The position numbers were made by a program, and so were the translations under genes. Source: Thermococcus sp. (GTDB lineage: Archaea; Methanobacteriota_B; Thermococci; Thermococcales; Thermococcaceae). Taken from it: 5,491 nucleotides of DNA. Where the stretch lies: positions 1 through 5,491 of the forward strand of contig JAMOTW010000133.1 in NCBI GenBank assembly GCA_027062125.1, given 5' to 3'. Positions 1 through 5,111 of this stretch are shown here, piece after piece (position 1 is the stretch's first letter; each line of letters starts with the position of its first letter). The notes under the pieces were generated by a model. It worked only from the letters and a program-made list of their open reading frames with translations. It was not told the origin of the DNA and did no database searches.

Positions 1-141
1 GGGGTCGGTGGGGACGTCCCGTACGTTCTCTACTCCCTTGGCCTGACCCTGCTCCTCTACACCATCGTCCTGGGAAGCACCCTTCCGTACCTCAAAAGCC
101 TTAAAGCCTGGTTCTCGGAGAGGGTTTGGGTGAGAGCTTGA
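1..141 (+). CDS. C-terminal end of an unidentified membrane protein (5' truncated)
   Basis: The window opens inside a reading frame that runs 46 codons to a TGA at 139-141. Visible residues about 7-31 (from PYVLYSLGL to LGSTLPYL) are strongly hydrophobic and read as a final transmembrane helix. They are followed by a short basic and aromatic tail (KSLKAWFSERVWVRA), which would most simply sit in the cytoplasm. The stop overlaps the TTG start of the RNase III-like gene by four bases (TTGA), so the two are probably cotranscribed and translationally coupled. I do not recognise the family from so short a fragment. The GC-rich wobble positions match the neighbouring genes. That it is coding is supported by the clean frame up to the coupled junction; the function is unknown. 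Confidence 0.6.
   Translation, partial: GVGGDVPYVLYSLGLTLLLYTIVLGSTLPYLKSLKAWFSERVWVRA
129..133 (+). promoter_or_regulatory. Ribosome binding site deciding a TTG start
   Basis: GGTGA followed by a four-base spacer (GAGC) and TTG at 138. Four other genes in this window have the same GGTGA-N4-start geometry. It therefore favours TTG 138 over the in-frame TTG at 126, which has no such site at that distance. Confidence 0.6.
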
Positions 142-524
142 GGTACGAGAGAAACTTCACCGATAAGGGGCTTTCAAAGTTCGGAGATTCACTGGTCAAC
201 TTCGTCTTCTCTCTCGCATTGAGCGAGTACCTGGGCAGACCCACCGGGGAGAGGGTTCCCAACGCCTCTCTCACGATAGCCCTCGAGCTGGCCGGGCTGA
301 GGCACGTCGTTCCGCCGAGGACCGACAAGCACGGGAAGGGCGATATAGCCGAAGCAATCTTCGCCTACGCGTGGCTCGAGGGGAAGATAACGGTGGAGGA
401 AGCCGTCGAGATTCTGAGGGCGAACTTCACCGAGGACGTCACGCACTTTTCGAGGAGGAAGGAAGCGATAGGGCGGGCCTTTGCGGAGGTTTTCAGGGTA
501 ATAGGGGAGAGGCTGGGGCTATAG
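138..524 (+). CDS. Single-domain ribonuclease III-like family protein
   Basis: A 128-residue protein resembling the isolated RNase III catalytic fold, with no double-stranded RNA binding domain. Residues 11-22 contain KFGDSLVNF, matching the family signature LGDSVL with D17 as a metal ligand. Residues 66-76 contain GKGDIAEAIF, matching the second signature (D69, E72). The Glu usually four residues before the first Asp in bacterial RNase III is Ser14 here, so at most three of the four classical acidic metal ligands are visible. Bacterial Mini-III enzymes, also lacking a dsRBD, depart from the classical motif at this position too. A homodimeric endoribonuclease acting on structured RNA is the family-based guess; the substrate is unknown. 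The start is TTG 138, set by GGTGA at 129-133 and overlapping the upstream stop. Its TAG stop abuts the convergent gene's stop. Confidence 0.75.
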   Translation: MRYERNFTDKGLSKFGDSLVNFVFSLALSEYLGRPTGERVPNASLTIALELAGLRHVVPPRTDKHGKGDIAEAIFAYAWLEGKITVEEAVEILRANFTEDVTHFSRRKEAIGRAFAEVFRVIGERLGL

Positions 525-1325
525 GCTCGTCAGCAGCTCTATCAGCCCCTGCTTCGTCGGGACCTTCGAGAACTTCTCGGGGTCCTTGACCTTCAGGAGG
601 AGTGGAACCTCGCCGAAGAGTCTCAGCACCTTTCCGAAGGGTATGCTCCCCTCGCCGGGGAGCAGGTGAAGGTCGCCGACTCCGTAGGCGAGGGCGTCTT
701 CCGGCTCGACCTGAGGGAAGAGCTTTCCGAAGTTGTCGTGTATCATGAGGATTATCGTCTTGTCGGTTCCGAGCTTGACGTCCTCGAGCAACTTGTCCGC
801 ATCTCCCTGGGCGCTGAGGAAGGCGTGGGCGACGTCGAGTGCGAAGCCGACGTTTTTCCTGTCCACGTTCTCGACGACGTAGAGCGTGTCCTTGACGCTG
901 AACGTGTTCTCGAGGGCGATCTTTATCCCGAAGGGCGCCACCATATCGGCGAGCTGCTGGATGGCCTCTATCTCCAGGTCGAGCCTTCCCGTCCTGCCGC
1001 TCTGCATGACGATTACCTTCGCCCCGAGCTTTATTGCCACGTCCGCCACTGCCCTCGCAACGCGGAAGTGCCTTGTGTAGTAGATGTGGTCGCGCAGGTT
1101 CACCGAGGTGGGCATCCTGACGGTGTAGTCGATTCCAACGCCCCTCAGCGTTGTCTCGACGTTCCTGAGCTTCTTCTCGACGACGACGCCGTTCATTATG
1201 AGACCGAGGGTGTGGGGGAATATCGAAACGAAGTCGTAGTTCTTTATCTTGACGTCAGCCAGTATCGAGGCCAGCGTCTTATCCTTGGTGACGAAGTGCG
1301 GGTAGACTGTGATTCCTATCTCCAT
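519..1325 (-). CDS. TIM-barrel sugar phosphate isomerase/epimerase-like protein (endonuclease IV / xylose isomerase-like fold)
   Basis: A 268-residue protein with the AP endonuclease 2 / xylose isomerase-like TIM-barrel pattern. Likely metal ligands lie at successive strand ends: E139 in IALEN, D164 and H167 in FALDVAHAF, H196 and D197 in MIHDN, and H220 in the segment ending GEGSIPF, whose GEG loop (224-226) is typical. The last barrel strand reads PLLLKVKD, with Lys245 where these enzymes usually have a metal-binding Glu. Substrate cannot be assigned: sugar isomerase, epimerase and AP-endonuclease-like roles share the fold. The start is ATG 1325, preceded on its strand by AGGTGA with a four-base spacer (TAGC). 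A TATA-like box at 1356-1364 would give a very short leader. The gene stands alone, convergent with the RNase III-like gene and divergent from sppA. Confidence 0.82.
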   Translation of the reverse strand: MEIGITVYPHFVTKDKTLASILADVKIKNYDFVSIFPHTLGLIMNGVVVEKKLRNVETTLRGVGIDYTVRMPTSVNLRDHIYYTRHFRVARAVADVAIKLGAKVIVMQSGRTGRLDLEIEAIQQLADMVAPFGIKIALENTFSVKDTLYVVENVDRKNVGFALDVAHAFLSAQGDADKLLEDVKLGTDKTIILMIHDNFGKLFPQVEPEDALAYGVGDLHLLPGEGSIPFGKVLRLFGEVPLLLKVKDPEKFSKVPTKQGLIELLTSL

Positions 1326-1355
1326 GCTATCACCTAAGGGGAAAGTGCACCGCTG

Positions 1356-1364
1356 GATATAAAA
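1356..1364 (-). promoter_or_regulatory. TATA-box promoter of the TIM-barrel gene
   Basis: On the minus strand this reads TTTTATATC, a good archaeal TATA box, centred about 35 bases before ATG 1325. With the usual archaeal spacing of about 25 bases, transcription would start near 1335, just upstream of the AGGTGA ribosome site (1330-1335). The adjacent upstream sequence (GGTAAGC) is only a weak match to a TFB recognition element. Confidence 0.55.
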
Positions 1365-1382
1365 GCTTACCGAGGGACAGCC

Positions 1383-1390
1383 TTAAAAGG
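1383..1390 (+). promoter_or_regulatory. Likely TATA-like promoter element of the sppA operon
   Basis: TTAAAAGG lies about 34 bases before ATG 1420, the same distance seen for the other three promoters in this window, and predicts a start site near 1410 with a leader of about ten bases. The stronger-looking plus-strand TATAAAAG at 1358-1365 is an alternative that would give a leader of about 35 bases. It is nearly the reverse complement of the divergent gene's TATA box, so it may score well only because the site is symmetric. Confidence 0.45.
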
Positions 1391-1419
1391 CGGGCGCGTA
1401 AAATCTTCCGGGTGAGTGA

Positions 1420-2421
1420 ATGAGGGAGAACATCTGGAAGTACATCTCCGCGGTTCTAATACTCCTGCTTGCGGTCTCGAGCGTAGCGGTGGTTCTGCTC
1501 TACATGCAGAACTCCGAGCTCAAATCCTACACGCCCTCGAACGTTTCCCCCGTCGTCGTTGAGACGTCCCTCAACACCACCTGCAACGAGACGGCGTACA
1601 AACTTCAGATCGAGGAGCTTCAGAGACAGCTCGACTTCCTCAAGGCCCAGCTCAGGGAGGAGAACATGCCCGAGGGCAACACCACCATTGCGGTGGTTCC
1701 TGTATTCGGCCTCATCGACGACTACACTGCCCTGCAGGTGGTTTCGGTCCTCAGGGACATAGCGAAGAACGACTCCATCGGCGGGGTGGTCCTCTGGATA
1801 GAGAGCCCCGGCGGATACGTGGCCCCGGTGCGCGAGATATACGCCACCGTGAGAAAGCTCGACCTCATCAAGCCGGTTGTCGCCTATACCGGCGGAATAG
1901 CGGCTTCAGGCGGTTACTACATCGCCGTCGGCGCGGAGAAGATAATAGCAGATCCATTGGCGGAGGTCGGGAGCATAGGCGTTATCTACGTCCACTACGA
2001 CCTCCAGAAGAACTACGAGATGAACGGCATAAAAGTTGACGTCTTCAAGACCGGCCCCTACAAGGACATGGGCGCCGAGTGGCGCGGCCTCACCGAGGAA
2101 GAGCGCGAGATGATAGCGAACAGCATAGACACCTACTTCCAGGCCTTCCTCCAGGCGGTCAGCTCCGGGAGGAGCATGCCCATCAACGAGACGAGGAAGT
2201 ACGCGACCGGTCAGACGTGGTTCGCCATGAACGTGACCGGTTCGCTCGTCGACGAGACGGGGGACCTCGACTACGCCATCAAAGTCCTCTCCGAGATCCT
2301 GAACGTCCCCAGGCCGAGGGTGGTGATATACAAAGGCGAGCACTCCTCCGATTTTGGTGTATTCGGAAGCACCGCGCTCCTCCTCGACCCCCGCTACGTT
2401 AACGCCTACGTGAAGGGCTGA
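1420..2421 (+). CDS. sppA: Signal peptide peptidase SppA, archaeal short form
   Basis: A membrane-anchored serine protease of family S49 that degrades signal peptides left after secretion; 333 residues, close to the length of characterised Thermococcus SppA. Residues 8-28 form one N-terminal transmembrane anchor. A likely coiled coil follows (about 59-83, with Leu-rich heptads), and the protease domain starts near 88. ESPGG (128-132) and GGIAASGGYY (158-167) carry the oxyanion region and the nucleophile Ser163; TGPYKDMG (211-218) carries the general base Lys215. This Ser/Lys dyad with 52-residue spacing matches, by recall, Ser162/Lys214 of Thermococcus kodakarensis SppA. Seven N-X-S/T sequons (N41, 52, 56, 87, 117, 256, 271) fit a domain facing outside the cell. 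The start is ATG 1420, with GGTGA four bases upstream. It is the first gene of a three-gene operon. Confidence 0.95.
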   Translation: MRENIWKYISAVLILLLAVSSVAVVLLYMQNSELKSYTPSNVSPVVVETSLNTTCNETAYKLQIEELQRQLDFLKAQLREENMPEGNTTIAVVPVFGLIDDYTALQVVSVLRDIAKNDSIGGVVLWIESPGGYVAPVREIYATVRKLDLIKPVVAYTGGIAASGGYYIAVGAEKIIADPLAEVGSIGVIYVHYDLQKNYEMNGIKVDVFKTGPYKDMGAEWRGLTEEEREMIANSIDTYFQAFLQAVSSGRSMPINETRKYATGQTWFAMNVTGSLVDETGDLDYAIKVLSEILNVPRPRVVIYKGEHSSDFGVFGSTALLLDPRYVNAYVKG

Positions 2422-2426
2422 GGTGG
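2422..2426 (+). promoter_or_regulatory. Ribosome binding site deciding the ATG 2432 start
   Basis: The run AGGTGGTGCCCATG (2421-2434) places a GGTGG core five bases before ATG 2432. Almost the same 14-base string (AGGTGGTGCTCATG) precedes the RFAP synthase start at 5112. This argues against the in-frame GTG at 2423, which lies inside the site. Confidence 0.6.
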
Positions 2427-2431
2427 TGCCC

Positions 2432-2911
2432 ATGCTCTGCGAGGAGAAGCTGGAGGTGTTTGAGAACGGCTTCGAGGACGGGAAGTTCAACCTCCGGATC
2501 GAGTTCTACGGAAAAGATGCCAGAAGGCTTCTCCTTGCCATAATCCGGGAGCTCTACCTTCCCGACTACGGGGAGGACTACGTCTATCCCTTTGAGTGTG
2601 CCAAGGAGTTCTGGGGGATATACATGGACGCCGCCGAAATAAATGCCGAGGGGTTCCGCCCGAGCCCGATAAAGTTCATGAATCAGAGCGTCAGGAACAG
2701 GCTCGAGAAGGCCATCGAAAGCATAGACGCCCCCGAGGAGATCAGGGAAGCCATAGACCTAGAGAAGGCCGAGGTCCACAAACTCAAGAAAGGCTTATTA
2801 GCCCTGGGGAAGAACTTTGTACTCAGGGAGGACGGCTACCTGCTCGTCTTCAACAAGCCCTCGGCGAGGGAGCTCATACTGAAGTACCTGGGGATGCTGG
2901 ATGGAGCTTGA
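2432..2911 (+). CDS. Hypothetical soluble protein in the sppA operon
   Basis: A 159-residue protein whose family I do not recognise. It has no signal peptide or transmembrane helix. The first third looks mixed alpha/beta (LRIEFYGKDARRLLLAIIREL), followed by an aromatic, acidic stretch (YLPDYGEDYVYPFECAKEFWG). A charged helical region about 90-120 (RNRLEKAIESIDAPEEIREA, then LEKAEVHKLKKG) follows. The end has a short strand-turn-strand (NFVLREDGYLLVFN) and a helix (KPSARELILKYLGML). It contains two cysteines (residues 3 and about 53). It starts 10 bases after the sppA stop and overlaps the next gene by 11 bases, so it is surely cotranscribed and probably translationally coupled. A cytoplasmic partner of one of the flanking membrane proteins is possible, but nothing in the sequence shows it. 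Confidence 0.85.
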   Translation: MLCEEKLEVFENGFEDGKFNLRIEFYGKDARRLLLAIIRELYLPDYGEDYVYPFECAKEFWGIYMDAAEINAEGFRPSPIKFMNQSVRNRLEKAIESIDAPEEIREAIDLEKAEVHKLKKGLLALGKNFVLREDGYLLVFNKPSARELILKYLGMLDGA

Positions 2912-3905
2912 AGCGGCCGTTTGGATAGTTATATCACTCGTCGTCCTCTACCTCGTGTGGGAGACGGTTAGCCCTATCCTTTCTCCCCTAATCCTGGCGG
3001 TTACCCTCGCCTACATCCTCTACCCCCTCCACGAGCGTCTCTCAAAAAGGGTTGGAAACCGTGTCTCTGCCTTCACGATAACCGGAATCCTGACGATACT
3101 CACGTTCCTCTTCATAATCGGCTACGCCCTCTGGATAAACGACGTCAAGCAGTCCCTTGCCTATTACATAGATGCGTTCTTCAAGTGGCTCCTCGAGTTC
3201 AACCTGCCCGAGGCGATATACGAGCTCGTCAAGCGCCTAGCAGAGGATATTTCCCGGAGGTTCGAGGAGTACGTGCTGGGCTACACCTACTCCCTCCCCA
3301 AGCTGGCACTCCAGGCGATAGTGATGGTCTTCGCCTTCTACGGCATCCTCGTCAACACCCGCTCCATCAGGGAGGAGATATACTCCCTTCTCCCGAGGGA
3401 GAACCGCGAGCTGGCCGTCAAGCTCCTCGAAAGTGCCGGTAAGACCCTCCACAACCTCCTCAGGGGCTGGCTGGCCGTGAGCGTCCTTAAGGGCGCCGCC
3501 ATAGCGGTTGGCTTCTACATCTTCTCCATATCCTCCGCTGGAGGGGCCATAGCGGCCGGAATCTTCACGGTGATATTCGAGCTCCTCCCGGTTCTCGGCG
3601 GCTGGATGATATGGCTGGCGGGGGCGGCTTACCTGTTCACCTCGGGGGACACCCTCGGGGCGGCGGTGTTTGCCCTCTACGGTGCAGTCCTGGTTTCCCC
3701 GATGCCGGACTACCTCCTCCGCTCCAGGTTGGGGAAGAGGGAAACTGGCGTCAACTCGCTCATAAGCCTGGTGGGAATCTTCGGCGGCTACATAGCCTTC
3801 GGCTTCGTCGGTATAATAATTGGCCCCGTTGCCCTCTCCCTGCTCGGGACCCTTCTAGAAGAATGGAAGAAGACGAAGGAGCTTAAGGCCGAAACCTCCT
3901 CATGA
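2901..3905 (+). CDS. AI-2E/PerM-family multi-pass membrane protein (putative permease or antiporter)
   Basis: A 334-residue integral membrane protein with the layout of the AI-2E transporter (PerM/YdiK, formerly UPF0118) family. Two N-terminal helices (about 5-20 and 24-41) precede a third at 58-79. A long amphipathic loop (about 80-132) precedes further helices at roughly 136-152, 192-210, 212-228, 232-247, 250-266 and 286-318. Family-like features are the FELLPVLGG turn (226-234) and the C-terminal pattern GVNSLISLVGIFGGYIAFG followed by GIIIGP (283-309). Known members export autoinducer-2 or act as Na+/H+ antiporters; no substrate can be read here. The ATG at 2901 lies inside the end of the preceding gene (11-base overlap) with only a weak GGGGA upstream, so translation probably depends on coupling. 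The 3' end overlaps the convergent folP gene by 23 bases. Confidence 0.88.
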   Translation: MELEAAVWIVISLVVLYLVWETVSPILSPLILAVTLAYILYPLHERLSKRVGNRVSAFTITGILTILTFLFIIGYALWINDVKQSLAYYIDAFFKWLLEFNLPEAIYELVKRLAEDISRRFEEYVLGYTYSLPKLALQAIVMVFAFYGILVNTRSIREEIYSLLPRENRELAVKLLESAGKTLHNLLRGWLAVSVLKGAAIAVGFYIFSISSAGGAIAAGIFTVIFELLPVLGGWMIWLAGAAYLFTSGDTLGAAVFALYGAVLVSPMPDYLLRSRLGKRETGVNSLISLVGIFGGYIAFGFVGIIIGPVALSLLGTLLEEWKKTKELKAETSS

Positions 3906-4701
3906 ATGCCGCCATCTTCACCACGTCGAGGGTTTCCTTCACGTCGTGGGTTCTGACGATGTGGGCGCCGTTGAAGACCGCTATTGCCGTCGCAGAGAGA
4001 CTTCCCGGCAGTCTTTCAGCAGGGTCTTTCCTCCCGGTTATTGCCCCGATGAAGGACTTCCGCGAGACGCCTATGAGGATCGGCCTCCCTAGGATTTTAA
4101 GGGCGTTGAGGTTCGCCAGTATCTTTGAGTCCCACTCGTACCAGGGCGGCCACTCGGGGCGGAGGAAGCCGATAGCGGGATCAACGGCGAGCTCTTCGAT
4201 TCCGTGCTCCCCGGCAATGACGAGGCTCTCCTGAAGGAGGTCTATTACGGTGTGAACCGGGTCGCTGAAGTCATTGACCTCGCCGTGGGCGCAGACTATT
4301 ACGGGGGCCCCGTAGTCCCTGGCCACCTTCGCCATGTCCGGGTCTCCCTTGAGGCCGGTGACGTCTTTTATGATGTCCGCCCCGGCTTTGAGTGCCTCCT
4401 CAGCGACTTTTGCGCTCGTGGTGTCGATGCTTATTGGCACGTCCACGTGGTCGCGAATGGCCTTGACCGCCCATACCGCCCGCCTTACCTCCTCCTCAAC
4501 GGGAATCTGGGTCTTGAGGTAGGGGGCTGTGGATTTGGTGCCGATGTCGATGAAAGCCGCCCCCTCTTCCACCATCTTCACCGCGGTCTCGATGAGCCCT
4601 TCCCCGTCGTTCCTGACGCTCCCCTTGTAGAAGCTCTCTGGCGAGACGTTGATGACGCCCATTATCCTGGGCTCACTCAGGTCAATCCCCGCGAACTTCA
4701 T
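3883..4701 (-). CDS. folP: Dihydropteroate synthase homologue (TIM barrel), probably for a modified folate
   Basis: DHPS condenses 6-hydroxymethyl-dihydropterin diphosphate with an arylamine. This 272-residue protein has the full motif series: IMGVINVSPESF (13-24; N18 is the expected diphosphate/Mg contact), IDIGTKSTAPY (51-61), ISIDTT (90-95; D93), DVTG (113-116), VDPAIGF (173-179; D174), GVSRKSFIG (211-219; K215) and RTHDV (250-254; R250, H252). Deviations from bacterial DHPS are Ala59 where STRPG has Arg, Lys112 where NDV has Asn, and CAHGE where MHMxG is usual. Next to RFAP synthase, the acceptor is plausibly RFAP rather than free p-aminobenzoate (inference). The start is ATG 4701, with GAGGTGA four bases upstream. 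A longer frame back to 4971 would read through the coupled upstream gene and is unlikely. Confidence 0.9.
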   Translation of the reverse strand: MKFAGIDLSEPRIMGVINVSPESFYKGSVRNDGEGLIETAVKMVEEGAAFIDIGTKSTAPYLKTQIPVEEEVRRAVWAVKAIRDHVDVPISIDTTSAKVAEEALKAGADIIKDVTGLKGDPDMAKVARDYGAPVIVCAHGEVNDFSDPVHTVIDLLQESLVIAGEHGIEELAVDPAIGFLRPEWPPWYEWDSKILANLNALKILGRPILIGVSRKSFIGAITGRKDPAERLPGSLSATAIAVFNGAHIVRTHDVKETLDVVKMAAFMRRFRP

Positions 4702-5012
4702 GCTTTCACCTCGAGGGTAACCCTGAGGCCCCACAGTATAAACGTTAGAGTCGAGAGCACAACGAGAGCCCCACGAAGCTCCCACGGTATGTCGATGGAC
4801 ATGAAACCCGCGTTTAGAATAAGCATGCCTGCCGGTATCTCCGGCCTGAGGACGTTCCTTCCGGCCCTCGCGGCGGATATCACGAAATACACCTCCGCCG
4901 TTACCAACACGGTGCCCGTAGCCGTTAACGAAGTGCTTGGCAGGATGATGACCATAAGGTAAAGCAGCCACGTTAAGAGTTCCTCAAGGCCAATCTCATG
5001 GGACTCCGGCAT
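4698..5012 (-). CDS. Small multi-pass membrane protein coupled to folP
   Basis: A 104-residue hydrophobic protein with an acidic N-terminus (MPESHEIGLEE) and three or four predicted membrane segments: about 12-27, 30-49, a weaker one at 59-73, and 80-98. It ends in a short TLEVKA tail. Basic residues cluster between segments two and three (ARAGRNVLR). I do not recognise the family. Its TGA overlaps the ATG of folP (ATGA), so the two are cotranscribed and probably translationally coupled. The start chosen is ATG 5012, with AGGTGA four bases upstream. An in-frame start 19 codons earlier (5069) would lie upstream of the predicted promoter and is rejected. A role in transport or membrane tethering for the pterin pathway is only a guess from position. 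Confidence 0.82.
   Translation of the reverse strand: MPESHEIGLEELLTWLLYLMVIILPSTSLTATGTVLVTAEVYFVISAARAGRNVLRPEIPAGMLILNAGFMSIDIPWELRGALVVLSTLTFILWGLRVTLEVKA
4706..4712 (-). promoter_or_regulatory. Ribosome binding site deciding the folP start
   Basis: On the minus strand GAGGTGA is followed by a four-base spacer (AAGC) and ATG 4701. It lies inside the 3' end of the upstream membrane protein gene and fixes the folP start at MKFAGIDL. Confidence 0.75.
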
Positions 5013-5016
5013 GTTA

Positions 5017-5022
5017 TCACCT
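5017..5022 (-). promoter_or_regulatory. Ribosome binding site deciding the small membrane protein start
   Basis: On the minus strand AGGTGA, then a four-base spacer (TAAC) and ATG 5012. It matches the geometry of the TIM-barrel and folP genes and rules against the longer in-frame start at 5069. Confidence 0.7.
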
Positions 5023-5043
5023 AAGTTCGTAATGCTACCAATC

Positions 5044-5059
5044 CTTAAAAATTTTTGCG
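5044..5059 (-). promoter_or_regulatory. BRE/TATA promoter of the membrane protein-folP operon
   Basis: The minus strand reads CGCAAAAATTTTTAAG: an A-rich TFB-recognition-like half followed by a T/A-rich TATA half (TTTTTAAG at 5051-5044), centred about 35 bases before ATG 5012. The predicted transcription start is near 5022, giving a leader of about ten bases that holds the ribosome site. This is the best-formed promoter in the window. Confidence 0.6.
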
Positions 5060-5072
5060 TGAGTGTCAACGG

Positions 5073-5080
5073 TTAAAAAG
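5073..5080 (+). promoter_or_regulatory. TATA-like promoter of the RFAP synthase gene
   Basis: TTAAAAAG is centred about 36 bases before ATG 5112, predicting a start near 5101 and a leader of about ten bases. It lies back to back with the minus-strand promoter, the two TATA centres being about 29 bases apart. Confidence 0.5.
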
Positions 5081-5111
5081 AGGTCAAAAGAAACGTCTTC
5101 AGGTGGTGCTC

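Noticed and set aside
666..1337. 223-codon plus-strand open frame opposite the TIM-barrel gene
   Set aside because: Its translation is rich in Val, Asp and Arg with no family resemblance, it has no GGTGA site, and it is antisense to a gene with clear catalytic motifs; GC-rich wobble positions explain the open frame.
1381..1390. CCTTAAAAGG palindrome as a possible operator
   Set aside because: Too short and common to call an operator; it is more simply explained as the sppA TATA-like element.
1906..2490. 194-codon minus-strand open frame opposite sppA
   Set aside because: It is a shadow of the sppA codon bias; SppA has the full Ser/Lys catalytic motifs on the plus strand and this frame has no promoter or ribosome site.
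4204..4962. 252-codon plus-strand open frame across folP and the membrane gene
   Set aside because: It is antisense to two genes with motif and junction support, with no ribosome site at its start.
4702..4971. N-terminal extension of the DHPS frame to 362 residues
   Set aside because: The extension is basic and unlike DHPS, covers the coupled membrane gene in another frame, and the GAGGTGA site fixes the start at 4701.
5013..5069. 19-residue N-terminal extension of the small membrane protein
   Set aside because: It would start upstream of the predicted TATA box and lacks a ribosome site; AGGTGA four bases before ATG 5012 is a better start.
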